From positions 1 through 42,627 of the forward strand of contig JAHLWS010000055.1 in NCBI GenBank assembly GCA_019057795.1: a stretch of 42,627 nucleotides of DNA. Reading direction: 5' to 3'. The notes below the pieces were generated by a model. The model saw only the letters and a program-made list of their open reading frames with translations. It was not told the DNA's origin and did not search any database. Source of the DNA: Promethearchaeota archaeon (lineage in GTDB: Archaea > Asgardarchaeota > Lokiarchaeia > Sigyniarchaeales > SOKP01). Shown one piece after another: positions 8,278 to 17,284 of the stretch. Both the position numbers and the translations under genes were made by a program. The first letter of the stretch is position 1. Each line of letters starts with the position of its first letter.

Positions 8278-9657
8278 ATGGAATTTAAAATTATTAAAAG
8301 AACTCCTCTCTATAAAGCTTTATCAGAGCTAGGAAAACGTATTTATCTACCTCAAGGCGTATTTTATTGGGCTGGTAGAGCAAAAAAGGAAGCAGAAATA
8401 ATGGGTACGCTTGGGTCAGCTTTCAGTTACGAAAAAGATTTTATTGAAGGAGGCACTTCTAAATGGGTTCCTTGTTATTTAGAAGATATTAAGAATTATA
8501 CTAAGCTTAATATAAATGAGATCGTACCATATCCTAAAATCTCTGGGCTTGAAGAGCTAAAAACAATCTGGAAGAATTGGATCATTGAAAAATCACTTAT
8601 CAATAAAACTATAGAAAAAGAAAGGTTAAATAGACTTGAAAATTATATTTCAACGCCAGTGGTAACTTCTGGTTTGACAAATGGAATATTTTTGTGCTGT
8701 AGTTTGCTCCTGAATTCAGGAGATTACATTATTTCTACAAATAAAAGATGGGGAAACTACGATAACATTATTGAGAACCTACTTGGTGCAAAAATTAAAT
8801 CTTTTGAATTTTTTATTAATAGTAAATTTAATGTTCAAGGATTAAAAGACGCTATTTACGAGGTTTCAAAAATTCAAGAAAAAATTGTTCTTATTTTAGG
8901 TTTTCCTAATAACCCTACGGGATATATTCCCAAAAAGGAAGAACTTGAGGAAATTATTAATGTTTTAAGGCTATCTCAAAAAGATATATCTAAACCTATT
9001 ATTGTACTTGTTGACGATGCTTACGAGCCATACATATATTCTAATAACGTAATAAATCGCTCAATTTTTTATGAATTACACGATTTAGAAGAGGATATAA
9101 TCCCTATTAAAATAGATGGTATAACTAAGGAATTTCTAATATACGGCGGACGCATTGGGTTTGTTACGATTGGATTAAAACCAAACTGGGTAAAAAGCGA
9201 AGAAGAGTTAGATATTTTAAAAACAGAGATTAATAACAAATTATCTGGTTTAATTAGAGCAACGATTTCAAATTCTAATCATTTTTATCAAAGCCTAATT
9301 ATAAATCTCTTTAAGGATGTCGGAATAGATGGTTTAATTAAAAAAAGAGATAAAGTAAAAGCTCTCCTTAAAGCAAGATACGAAAAAATTAATGCTGAAC
9401 TAAGAAAAATAAAAAACTCTGATATTTCAGTAGATCCAAACGCAGGAGGTTTCTTTGTTTTTGTAAATCTAAACCCTAAAAAATTTCGCGCAAACGATTT
9501 TGCTGATCACCTTTTGAAAAAATATAAAGTAGGTGTTATTCCCATAGAAAAACCAAATAATAACATTAACGGAATTCGTATTGCATATTGTTCTATTGAT
9601 CTTACACAGATTACTGAATTCGTTAACAGAATTAACCTTGCACTCGTAGATTATTAA
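8278..9657 (+). CDS. PLP-dependent aminotransferase, fold type I (class I/II)
   Basis: About 459 residues. Class I/II aminotransferase marks are present: the substrate-side loop FPNNPTG (209-215), LVDDAYEPY with the pyridine-nitrogen Asp (246 or 247) and Tyr, the Schiff-base Lys in DGITKEF (K284), and Arg in GGRIGF (R292) that would bind the PLP phosphate. It is longer than typical AspC-type enzymes, with a long segment before the cofactor domain. The N-terminal start LPQGVFYW resembles aminotransferases of unknown specificity. I prefer the ATG at 8278; a TTG three codons upstream is the alternative. No operon partner indicates the substrate. Confidence 0.82.
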   Translation: MEFKIIKRTPLYKALSELGKRIYLPQGVFYWAGRAKKEAEIMGTLGSAFSYEKDFIEGGTSKWVPCYLEDIKNYTKLNINEIVPYPKISGLEELKTIWKNWIIEKSLINKTIEKERLNRLENYISTPVVTSGLTNGIFLCCSLLLNSGDYIISTNKRWGNYDNIIENLLGAKIKSFEFFINSKFNVQGLKDAIYEVSKIQEKIVLILGFPNNPTGYIPKKEELEEIINVLRLSQKDISKPIIVLVDDAYEPYIYSNNVINRSIFYELHDLEEDIIPIKIDGITKEFLIYGGRIGFVTIGLKPNWVKSEEELDILKTEINNKLSGLIRATISNSNHFYQSLIINLFKDVGIDGLIKKRDKVKALLKARYEKINAELRKIKNSDISVDPNAGGFFVFVNLNPKKFRANDFADHLLKKYKVGVIPIEKPNNNINGIRIAYCSIDLTQITEFVNRINLALVDY

Positions 9658-9773
9658 TCGAACCCAGATGTTTTTTACATAATATATCACTTGACTTGAT
9701 TATTTTTGCAAGTAATTAAAAACATTGAATTTATACTTTTTTTATAATATAAAAAAATTTATTTGAGGTTTTT

Positions 9774-10796
9774 TTGATATTGAAATTATTTTTAGTAGAT
9801 CAAGGTAATTTAAAAGAAATTAAGAAACCAGTGTTTAGTACTGGAGACACATACATCGTGGACGACGACAAAACAATTTACGTGTGGATAGGAAGTAAAT
9901 GTAGCGTAGATGAAAAGACAGCTGGTGCTGCACAAGCTCGAACTTTAGACCAACAACGGGGTGGAGCAGCAAAAATAATAACTGTTGACCAAAATCAAGA
10001 AACATCTGATTTTATGAAATCAATATCTACTATGGGCGCTATGAAGGTTGTTGAGAAGAATTACGCAAAAACTCTTCTCAAAGATGTATCTACGGGGGAT
10101 TTTGCTGGATTCTCAGAGTGGAAGAATGTTCTATATCGCGTTTCGGCTGAAGAGTTTGATGGAATTAACACTATGAAAATGATTCAAGTCCCATTCACTA
10201 AAGATTCTTTAGATTCAGAAGATTGTTTTATTGCTGATTTAGGTAATAAAGTTTACATCTGGCAAGGAAGTACGTGTAACGTAAAAGAAAAAGTTAAAGC
10301 GGGTCAATGGGCTAGACACATTGATGCTGAGAGAGCTGGCGCCCAAAATGAGAAAATCTTTGAAGAAGGGGACGATAGCGAATTTCTCGCAGCGATAGAT
10401 AGAGGGGTGGATTACAAAGAATCGGACGCCGTTCAATTAAGAGCGGAATCAGTGTTGGAACCCGAAACAGAAGCCGATAAAGCCGCAGCAGAAATTCAAC
10501 CAGAACTCAAATCAGAAGTTAAAGAGGTCACTCCTGACGAAATAAAAGCAGATATTGCCCAGATTAAGGCAGTAAGTGCTTCTAGTGCCAGTCCTGGAAT
10601 TCCTGGACGACAAGACGATTCTATTTTAACCGTTGAAAAACCTGAAGGACGCAGAAGATGTCCAAAATGTAACAATGAAAATAAGATGATGATTCACGAA
10701 ACCGTTGACAAAAGCAACATAATTCTAGATTATCCCAGAGTTTACGGTAAGAAATATAATTGTGGCCAGTGTGGTCAAGAGTGGCGTGAAAAATAA
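9774..10796 (+). CDS. Two-domain gelsolin-like protein with C-terminal zinc ribbon
   Basis: A 340-residue protein. Two gelsolin-homology domains are visible: residues 3-85 (TIYVWIGSKCSVDEKTAGAA) and 115-210 (KVYIWQGSTCNVKEKVKAG), each with the Y-x-W-x-G strand and the long helix that follows. After an acidic, Ala/Glu-rich linker (about 215-285), a TFIIS-like zinc ribbon uses C296/C299 and C330/C333. Two-domain gelsolins of Asgard archaea have been shown to bind and sever or cap actin with calcium (published work on Loki and Thor proteins). An actin-regulating role is inferred. The role of the ribbon is unknown; a similar ribbon ends the protein at 16197-16535. Start TTG at 9774, or TTG at 9780. 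Confidence 0.85.
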   Translation: MILKLFLVDQGNLKEIKKPVFSTGDTYIVDDDKTIYVWIGSKCSVDEKTAGAAQARTLDQQRGGAAKIITVDQNQETSDFMKSISTMGAMKVVEKNYAKTLLKDVSTGDFAGFSEWKNVLYRVSAEEFDGINTMKMIQVPFTKDSLDSEDCFIADLGNKVYIWQGSTCNVKEKVKAGQWARHIDAERAGAQNEKIFEEGDDSEFLAAIDRGVDYKESDAVQLRAESVLEPETEADKAAAEIQPELKSEVKEVTPDEIKADIAQIKAVSASSASPGIPGRQDDSILTVEKPEGRRRCPKCNNENKMMIHETVDKSNIILDYPRVYGKKYNCGQCGQEWREK

Positions 10797-10809
10797 GCAC
10801 GAATTTGTT

Positions 10810-10832
10810 TCAATTTTTTTATCTTTTTTTAA
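10810..10832 (+). terminator. T-tract terminator after the gelsolin gene
   Basis: Two runs of seven T (about 10814-10820 and 10824-10830) lie 20-35 bases past the gelsolin stop, in the 68-base gap to the convergent coiled-coil gene. Confidence 0.5.
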
Positions 10833-10864
10833 TTTAAGAATTTAATGTAAGAATTTTAAAAGGT

Positions 10865-12142
10865 TTAAGATTTTGTAATATCTCTACGCATAACTTTAAT
10901 TTTTTTCTTTAACTCAACTATCTCACTATCTTTGGCTTTGTATTTGGATTCAAGCTTCAGTTTTTCGTCCTTAACTTTTTGCATTTCGGTTAGAATCCTG
11001 TCTTCGATCTGTTCCACTTCGTATAACTTGTCTTTTAATTTTTTTCCATTTTCCCTTAAATCTTTTATTTCGGCTATTTGTTCGTCAATGACATTTCTTA
11101 AATTCATTATTTCTAATTCGAGTTTCCCAGAAACATTGCCAGATTTTTCCTGGGATTCTTCTAGTCTCGCTTGAATTTGATTGACAAATTCTTCATTTGT
11201 TATATTTTTTTGAGTTAATCTTTCAATCTCTAGCACTAAATTATTAATCCGTTCTTCTTTTTTCTCTACATCTTTTTTTACTAAACTGAAAGTTTCAAGT
11301 TTCTGTTGCATATCTTTTATCGATTGATTGTAAGATTGTTGCGAGCTTTCAAGTTTAAAGATTTCTTTTTCTTTTTCAGTAATAATTTCGTCTTTCTTCT
11401 CTACTAATATCGTGACTTTTTCGAATTTTGATTTTTGAACCGTATCATTTTCTAAATATTGGAGTTGTTCCATCATTTCTTTAATTTTGTTGTCTTTTTC
11501 TTGTAGTCGTTCAACTAACCCTTCATGCGCTGATTCCTCGGACTTTAATTGTTCTAATTCTGAAGTAAAGTTTTGAATTTCCTGATTTTGATCGTTAATA
11601 ACATTATTTAACTCGTTAATCTTGTTAGTTTGATCTTGAATAATTTGGTTTTTTTCTTTACTTGAGAAATCTAATTCTTGAATTTGTTGGTTTTTATCTC
11701 CTAACTGAGATTTTAGCGTTTCAATTTCTTGTTCTTTACTCTCGATTGAACTGCTTATCTCTGAATCCTTTATTGTGACTTCGTTTAATAATTGAATTTT
11801 TGATTCGAGCTCATTTATAACTTCATCTTTTTGAACAACTATTTGAAGTAGGTCTTCTATTGTGGAATTGGTTTCATTAGTTAATTGAAGGGTTTTTTCT
11901 TTTTCTTGAGAGAGAGCATCAGATGAAATTTTAATACTTTCGTTTTCTTCTTTAAGCTTACTGATTTCTTCGTTAAGTTGTTTATTTTGTTCTATAAGGA
12001 GATTTAATTGCTCTCTGAGATTTTCTTCATCGGAAAGGGGAGTTTCCTCTTCCAATTCTTTCTCTTCAATCCAGCCAAGTGAACTTAACGCGTCTACCAT
12101 CGACGCATCTTCTTCTTTTTGATCTCTCTGTTCCTCTGCCAT
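10865..12142 (-). CDS. Long coiled-coil protein
   Basis: A 425-residue protein that is almost entirely coiled coil from about residue 40 to the end, with heptad spacing of Leu and Ile and very many Glu, Lys, Gln and Asn. The first 35 residues are acidic and contain SLGWIEEKELEEE. No membrane segment, signal peptide or enzymatic motif is visible. Such proteins in Asgard genomes may act as scaffolds or tethers, but similarity of coiled coils to myosin- or SMC-like proteins is compositional and means little. It is convergent with the gelsolin gene. Confidence 0.65.
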   Translation of the reverse strand: MAEEQRDQKEEDASMVDALSSLGWIEEKELEEETPLSDEENLREQLNLLIEQNKQLNEEISKLKEENESIKISSDALSQEKEKTLQLTNETNSTIEDLLQIVVQKDEVINELESKIQLLNEVTIKDSEISSSIESKEQEIETLKSQLGDKNQQIQELDFSSKEKNQIIQDQTNKINELNNVINDQNQEIQNFTSELEQLKSEESAHEGLVERLQEKDNKIKEMMEQLQYLENDTVQKSKFEKVTILVEKKDEIITEKEKEIFKLESSQQSYNQSIKDMQQKLETFSLVKKDVEKKEERINNLVLEIERLTQKNITNEEFVNQIQARLEESQEKSGNVSGKLELEIMNLRNVIDEQIAEIKDLRENGKKLKDKLYEVEQIEDRILTEMQKVKDEKLKLESKYKAKDSEIVELKKKIKVMRRDITKS

Positions 12143-12417
12143 AATATTATAAACAATTTTTGTTCTATTAAATTTTTCTAGTTGTAATTAAAATTATAAT
12201 CTTGTTAAAATGAAAATTGTTAATCAGAATTAACCCAAACTATATTACATTAACTTTAGATAAGCATAGCTATCATAAATTTATATTATAAAAATTTAAA
12301 AAAAATTGATTAGATTTTGATATTCAAATAATTAAACAAAATTAGAATAAAAAAGTGATATTAATTTCTGAAGAGAAGGTATTAAATCGAAATTAATTTA
12401 TCATAAATACGCATTTA

Positions 12418-13635
12418 TTACGCTCCTAGCAGATTGATCTGGATTAATAACAGAGATGCAATTATTATAATTCCCGAGCTCACGAACCATGCCAGAGCGG
12501 AAGCGAGAATACCTTTTTTAAAAGGTTCAGTTCCTATGGCAGTAACTATTACTGCTACTACGATGGAACTAAAAACAAAAACATACATAATCACTAGATT
12601 CGTCATACCTGCGATTGTAGGTATTGCACTAACAATAAAGAGAGCAATAGTACCATTTAGAGCATTAATCGAGTCGAATGACTTCACGCCGAATCGTTTA
12701 GATAATACACCCATTAGATTATAGATAAACAAATATTCAATGACCACGAAACCAGAACCTAATATTGTAACTATTATAATAAGAGATATAGTGAATACTA
12801 AGAGAAAGCTGTTGAACTCTGAGTTTATTATAACTCTTACCGCCACCCCGATGATAACCAAGAATGATACATACATACCAGCCACAGACACATGCTTAAT
12901 CTTACTTGGTTTCTTTGGTCTCTCACTAGAACGGGGATGCGTGGAGAAGAGTCTCCAGTGAGACCCTGTCGCTCTATTTTTTACTTTTCTGAGAGTCCTA
13001 TTGTGTTCATCCATTTTCATTAGAGCGCTACTGAGTGCGGCGGGATTAGATGTACTATCGGCCAATGTCTCAATGTTTCGGAGTAATGTGAGTGATAAGA
13101 TTAGACCAATTGATATTATCGTCACATAAGCGAACACGAATATAATAAGTGTGTATAATGCTATTGATACAATAGAGAACACAACAAAAATCGACAGGAT
13201 CCCAGGCATCATTAATGTGAGGTTATGCATTTGGCGGATGTGATTATCCTCGTGATTTATGATTTCCGAAAACTCTAATTCGTTAAGAAGTCCAATGAGT
13301 CCCGTGCTTACTATGATATATCCGAAATATTTCCAGAATCCCACCGCTAAGGCATTTGCGATTTGATCATCTATTTCATAGACAGACACGCCTAACTTGC
13401 TTTTCCCGATCAGTTTAACCGAACCTAGCTTCAATGAGCTCTTCAGAAGAATTCGTGCAATGAAAATGTACAACACTATAATCAATACTCCACCAAGAAC
13501 AAAACTCAAGGTGAGTCCAATGAAATTTATGGCTAAAGATCCAGCAATACTAACTGGAAGGAATGCGAAAAAATTGATCGTACAAAAACGCATGAAGTTT
13601 ACGCCTGGTTTTTTTGTGGTAGAATTGTTGCTCAT
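12418..13635 (-). CDS. M48-family membrane zinc metalloprotease (HtpX/Ste24-like)
   Basis: A 405-residue integral membrane protein. The zinc motif HExxH appears as HEDNH (H128, E129, H132) after LNELEFSEIIN. The third ligand is in RNIETLAD (E189), with D193 conserved, followed by NPAALSSAL and the family motif STHPRSSERP. Two N-terminal membrane segments precede the catalytic domain, two follow HEDNH, and four more lie near the C-terminus. M48 proteases degrade or trim membrane proteins. The C-terminal membrane block is longer than in HtpX, so I give no symbol. The start is supported by GGAGGT upstream. Base composition is less AT-rich than the neighbours. The GtrA gene lies 19 bases upstream on the same strand. 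Confidence 0.78.
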   Translation of the reverse strand: MSNNSTTKKPGVNFMRFCTINFFAFLPVSIAGSLAINFIGLTLSFVLGGVLIIVLYIFIARILLKSSLKLGSVKLIGKSKLGVSVYEIDDQIANALAVGFWKYFGYIIVSTGLIGLLNELEFSEIINHEDNHIRQMHNLTLMMPGILSIFVVFSIVSIALYTLIIFVFAYVTIISIGLILSLTLLRNIETLADSTSNPAALSSALMKMDEHNRTLRKVKNRATGSHWRLFSTHPRSSERPKKPSKIKHVSVAGMYVSFLVIIGVAVRVIINSEFNSFLLVFTISLIIIVTILGSGFVVIEYLFIYNLMGVLSKRFGVKSFDSINALNGTIALFIVSAIPTIAGMTNLVIMYVFVFSSIVVAVIVTAIGTEPFKKGILASALAWFVSSGIIIIASLLLIQINLLGA

Positions 13636-13654
13636 AGTAAATTAACCTCCAATA

Positions 13655-14134
13655 TTAGTATTCTTTTGTGAAGACATATTTTCTGTCCAGAAAGAACTTT
13701 GTAATATAACCAATAGATAAAGCGACTACAAAACTAACTTCTAAAGGTGCATTGAAAAGGTTGGTTAAGATAAATTGACTTCCTACATTTAATATTGTTG
13801 TTAAGATCGCGAATCCAAAGTATTTAAAAAACTCCTGTGAAGTTTCCTTGATTTTTAAGCTTGATTTTTTGAAAACTATATACTTATCTAGAAAAAACTT
13901 AATTATGTACGTAATCCCTACGGCTGCAATCGAACCTATAAATTCAGGCATATTATATGGGCTAGTAGAGCAATAAAAAATTTGGATAAACTCTATACTT
14001 CCAAAACTTCCACAGATAAAAGGTGCAATAACTATTTGGTTTGTCTTTTGAATAATATAGTTTAGCGTAATCATACAAGCGGCAAAAATAAAATAGAGCG
14101 CCATTTGCTTCTTAATGTTATCTTGATCTTCCAT
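13655..14134 (-). CDS. GtrA-like membrane protein
   Basis: A 159-residue protein with four membrane segments. The two halves each end with the GtrA-type motif, KFFLDKYIVFK at about residue 80 and TKFFLDRKYVFTK at the C-terminus. GtrA-like proteins are thought to help move lipid-linked sugars across membranes in cell-surface glycosylation. No glycosyltransferase neighbours are seen. It is upstream of the M48 gene (19-base gap) and may be co-transcribed with it. No strong ribosome site is visible. Confidence 0.75.
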   Translation of the reverse strand: MEDQDNIKKQMALYFIFAACMITLNYIIQKTNQIVIAPFICGSFGSIEFIQIFYCSTSPYNMPEFIGSIAAVGITYIIKFFLDKYIVFKKSSLKIKETSQEFFKYFGFAILTTILNVGSQFILTNLFNAPLEVSFVVALSIGYITKFFLDRKYVFTKEY

Positions 14135-14189
14135 ATTTTAAATCAATCAAAAATTAGTAGAATGTTCAAAATTTATTTTCCAATTTAAG

Positions 14190-14819
14190 TCATTTTTTTA
14201 TGCGGTTTTTCCAAGAATCTTCTTGTTCATCGATATATCCTTGTTCCTGAATTGGTTCCTGAATTGGTTCCTGAATTGGTTCGTTAATTTGTCTTGTCAA
14301 CTGAATAACACTTTCGGAATCCTCTGCTTTGGATGATGCCATTCCTAATATTGATGGTTTAACACGTTTAACTTCTTTACCAGTCAGCTTTCTGTACAAT
14401 CTCTTAAATCCATAAAGAATTAAGCTAAAAGTTATTGAGAACAAGAAGTATACGGCCCACCATCCACTTCCAAAAATTAAGATTGGAAACGGAAGAAGTC
14501 CTTCCGCATAACCAGCATATACAGTTCCAATGACAACAAAGATCCCCCCAAAAATAAGGCATCTTACACAAATCGGAATCGTTTGCTTTTTTATCATTAA
14601 TTTATATAGCTCCATTGATTCTCGTTGTAGTTCTAGCATTATTTGAGCGTTTCCAGTAAGTTGAGCCGTTCTCATTCGTTCTAGTAAGTTTTTTGCTTTT
14701 TCCTGCATATCTCTTACGGCACCCGTATTTACGCCCATAATTCTATTAAGAATCTCGCTCACAATAATCATCGTTATCGTAATAAACATTATTCCTAGAA
14801 TAATTTCTTCGTTTGCCAT
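14190..14819 (-). CDS. DUF106/EMC3-TMCO1-like membrane protein of the Oxa1 superfamily
   Basis: A 209-residue protein with the archaeal DUF106 layout: an N-terminal membrane segment (about 8-25), a charged helical hairpin (35-80) with many Met and Gln, then two further segments (about 83-103 and 110-135). The Oxa1 superfamily includes EMC3, TMCO1 and Get1, which insert membrane proteins; archaeal members are thought to do the same. The C-terminal tail holds three tandem EPIQ units encoded by a 12-bp repeat. The start is supported by a GAGGAA site. It lies between GtrA and the radical SAM gene, all minus strand. Confidence 0.7.
   Translation of the reverse strand: MANEEIILGIMFITITMIIVSEILNRIMGVNTGAVRDMQEKAKNLLERMRTAQLTGNAQIMLELQRESMELYKLMIKKQTIPICVRCLIFGGIFVVIGTVYAGYAEGLLPFPILIFGSGWWAVYFLFSITFSLILYGFKRLYRKLTGKEVKRVKPSILGMASSKAEDSESVIQLTRQINEPIQEPIQEPIQEQGYIDEQEDSWKNRIKK
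14244..14279. repeat. Three perfect 12-bp tandem repeats inside the DUF106-like gene
   Basis: The unit TTCCTGAATTGG is repeated three times head to tail, then decays (TTCGTT). It encodes EPIQ units in the cytosolic tail. The unit is a multiple of three, so copy-number change would keep the frame. Confidence 0.85.
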
Positions 14820-14927
14820 TTTTCCTCACTATTATATGAAAAACACAATTTTAAATAAATTTTATTATCTCAATTTAGGAATTAAGATTCTATACTATAA
14901 ATAGCAAAGGATGAATATTTGAAACTA

Positions 14928-15992
14928 TTATCTTAAATTTCCTTTCAGATAACCTTGAATATATTTAGGGTATAATGTTTTCAATGTTGTTGGGAGACTT
15001 GAGGCAATAGCACATCCCAAACGACACTTATCGCAAAAATCATAGGTGTCGTGCTGCTTCATTATTTCTCTTACCTCACTTGAGTAATAGATGTTATTAA
15101 TAGTATCTTTTAGTGCGTTAAAGCTTTTTACAGGGTGAATTTTACATGGATAATCTATGAAACCATCGTACCTCACAAATAAATAAGCTTCTGCTACGTG
15201 ACATCGCAAACTCGTTTGATGATATTCTGGAGCCCCTCCAAAGCCCCCCTTTTCTACAACATTAATACTAATAGGGTCGGTTAAGATATTTTTATATTTA
15301 GATCTTAAAGAATGAAGTAATTTTGCCCAAACTGAAAGATCGGGAATCATATCTTCTATGTTATTAATTTTATATTGAAAATTTCGATGATCTCTTATAA
15401 TATCTTCGCACGGAAATAATTCTATGGAACAATTTAGGTTTTCGGCCAATTCGCAGATATTTTCAAGAAATTGTATGTTGTCTTTCATAACAACGGTGCT
15501 AATTATAACGCTTATGTCTCTTTTATTTGATAAGGTTATCGTTTCCATAACTCTATCAAAAACTTTAATTCCTCGCTTTTTATCGTGTAATTCTGCTGTA
15601 GGGTAATCGAGAGAAAGTAATATGTAATCTAAGCCCTCTAGCCTACTTTTTTCCTTTAATAATTGAGGCATTAAATATCCATTTGTCGCGATTCCATTCA
15701 TAAAATCGTGAATAACTCCCGCGTGATAGACTAATTCTGGAAGATCTTTCCTTAGCGTTGGTTCGCCTCCGGTAAAAGAAAGCGCGTTAGCCCCCAATTC
15801 AGATATTTGATCAATTAACGATTTTATCTGGTGTGTAGTCATCTCATTAGATTTAAGTCGTTTTGGTATCAAATGAATTGAACAAAAAGGACAGGTCGCA
15901 TTACATCTTAGCGTAAGTTCAATTTGTGCCGAATACGGTACTTTTTTATTAGTGAATTTGTTCAGGGTGAAATTTCGAATATATCTGAGCAA
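14928..15992 (-). CDS. Radical SAM protein with C-terminal cysteine cluster
   Basis: A 354-residue protein. The 4Fe-4S/SAM motif CxxxCxxC is CNATCPFC (C30, C34, C37) in the usual setting IELTLRCN. The next core motif is SFTGGEPTLRKDL, and the SLD strand is LLSLDYP. A later Cys (LRCHVAEAYLFVRYDG) followed by YPCKIHP and CDKCRLGCAIA gives a SPASM-like auxiliary cluster region. Proteins of this architecture modify peptides or act in cofactor or lipid synthesis; the substrate cannot be read from context. The start is TTG at 15992. A cysteine-containing peptide substrate gene is not seen next to it. Confidence 0.8.
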   Translation of the reverse strand: MLRYIRNFTLNKFTNKKVPYSAQIELTLRCNATCPFCSIHLIPKRLKSNEMTTHQIKSLIDQISELGANALSFTGGEPTLRKDLPELVYHAGVIHDFMNGIATNGYLMPQLLKEKSRLEGLDYILLSLDYPTAELHDKKRGIKVFDRVMETITLSNKRDISVIISTVVMKDNIQFLENICELAENLNCSIELFPCEDIIRDHRNFQYKINNIEDMIPDLSVWAKLLHSLRSKYKNILTDPISINVVEKGGFGGAPEYHQTSLRCHVAEAYLFVRYDGFIDYPCKIHPVKSFNALKDTINNIYYSSEVREIMKQHDTYDFCDKCRLGCAIASSLPTTLKTLYPKYIQGYLKGNLR

Positions 15993-16157
15993 ATTTTTTA
16001 CTCTTATTGGAGGGATTTTATTTCACCTTGATGTGGTATATGACTTGTTATGAACTATTATCATTTAGTTGTGTTAGAATTAAAAAGATAACCAAAAGAA
16101 ACCATCGTAAAATAGCGATAGTTTTTTGACAAATAAGATAGATTTCATAGTAAATAA

Positions 16158-16182
16158 ATAAAAAAAAGCTTAAAAAAAAATT
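16158..16182 (-). terminator. T-tract terminator after the small zinc-ribbon gene
   Basis: Two A-runs on the plus strand (about 16160-16167 and 16172-16180) give T-tracts 15-40 bases past the minus-strand stop. Confidence 0.45.
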
Positions 16183-16196
16183 GTTTTAATTCAGAA

Positions 16197-16535
16197 TTAA
16201 ACTTCAGTTCCACAACTTTTGCAGATATATTTTTTAGCATATATCTTCATTCCGCCTTGTTGGAATAGTACTTGAGTTTTATCTTCTTCAGTGTTAAATG
16301 CAGTCCCCCCACAAGCTGGACAAACCCTTCTCCCCTCAACTGGTGGCTTCTCTATAGCCTTTTGTTCTTCCTCTTGTTTTTCAACTAAAGCAGAGGGCTT
16401 CACATATTCATCTCCTGTTGATGAAGCCGTTGTTTTAATAGATGTGCTTACAGAGTCGCTCGTGTTTAAAAGTTTGTCTAATTTATTGTTAATTTTTTCT
16501 AGTAAACTTATTACTTTATCTTCGAATTCAGACAT
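16197..16535 (-). CDS. Small coiled-coil protein with gelsolin-type C-terminal zinc ribbon
   Basis: A 112-residue protein. Residues 1-25 form a short coiled coil (VISLLEKINNKLDKLLN). A Ser/Thr-rich linker follows, then a zinc ribbon beginning EGRRVCPACGG and ending YAKKYICKSCG. The ribbon has the same frame as the C-terminus of the gelsolin at 9774-10796 (EGRRRCPKC ... YGKKYNCGQCG), including the EGRR entry and the aromatic-x-KKY before the second Cys pair. The protein may therefore share a partner with the gelsolin, or may form oligomers that carry ribbons. The start is supported by a GAGGAGA site. Confidence 0.65.
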   Translation of the reverse strand: MSEFEDKVISLLEKINNKLDKLLNTSDSVSTSIKTTASSTGDEYVKPSALVEKQEEEQKAIEKPPVEGRRVCPACGGTAFNTEEDKTQVLFQQGGMKIYAKKYICKSCGTEV

Positions 16536-16674
16536 TTAATCATCTCCTCATTCTATTTTTTTAAAAAATATATTTTTTATTAGATGATCTAAGATTTTTA
16601 TTAAAAATTTTTGTAAAAAGAAAATTGAAAGTTTTCTTAAAATAAATATAAAATAGAAGATTACAAGATAAAAA

Positions 16675-16965
16675 TTAACTTATCATTGGAGCTTTTAACT
16701 TTCTTGGTTTTCTTGATTTGGCTCTTGTCTCATAATTTTTATTTGCGTAATGGATGGAAATTCCTAGCCCAATTAGATAGAGAGAAATTAATAAATAAAA
16801 AATCCAAAATGTAAGGCTTGCTATGAAGAATGTCAAGTTTGTAATCCCTAGTGGTAATGCAAAAAAGAATATACCAATAATTGCGATTAATGAGGAGGTG
16901 GTACCACATATGCAATCAAAATAAATTGCAATTCTTTCATTTTTAATTTTTTTATTTTCATTCAT
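16675..16965 (-). CDS. Small membrane protein with two to three segments
   Basis: A 96-residue protein with a basic N-terminus (KKIKNERI), hydrophobic segments at about 24-44 and 47-72, and a strongly basic C-terminal tail (RAKSRKPRKLK). No family is recognised. A Shine-Dalgarno-like GAGGATAG site precedes the ATG. Separate promoters are likely, since both flanks are AT-rich gaps. Confidence 0.5.
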   Translation of the reverse strand: MNENKKIKNERIAIYFDCICGTTSSLIAIIGIFFFALPLGITNLTFFIASLTFWIFYLLISLYLIGLGISIHYANKNYETRAKSRKPRKLKAPMIS

Positions 16966-17096
16966 TATTCTATCCTCATTTAATAGAAATTATAAAATTA
17001 ATATTACTTAGATGATATAAGATTTTTATTAAAAATTTATGTACACATAGAATTGTAAAAAAAAATTAAATAAAATAGATTTTTTCATTTTATAGC

Positions 17097-17275
17097 TTAA
17101 AAAATCCCGAATCCTTTGACGTTTTCATAGATTATGTCTTTGAAATTGTATTTTTCTATTAGATTTTCCCAATAATCGGTCGCGTTTTTTAAAGATAAGG
17201 TAGGAAATTTAGAGATTCTAAAAGAGATGATTGAAATAATCTTTACTATAGAAAAAACTGGAAATAGGTTATAAT
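17097..17275 (-). pseudogene. Open coding-like fragment without a start codon
   Basis: Just past the stop of the phosphatase gene a second frame stays open for about 60 codons and ends NATDYWENLIEKYNF then KDIIYENVKGFGIF. Its composition looks coded, but no ATG, GTG or TTG opens it. It is offset by two bases from the phosphatase frame. It may be the 3' remnant of a lost gene or a former extension of the phosphatase. Confidence is low. Confidence 0.25.
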
Positions 17276-17284
17276 TTATTATAG

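Noticed and set aside
10865..12142. Myosin or SMC-like identity of the long coiled coil
   Set aside because: Only heptad composition supports it; there is no motor or ATPase head.
12434..13645. Plus-strand ORFs across the M48 gene
   Set aside because: They are antisense shadows of a clear M48 frame with an HEDNH motif; their proteins have no pattern.
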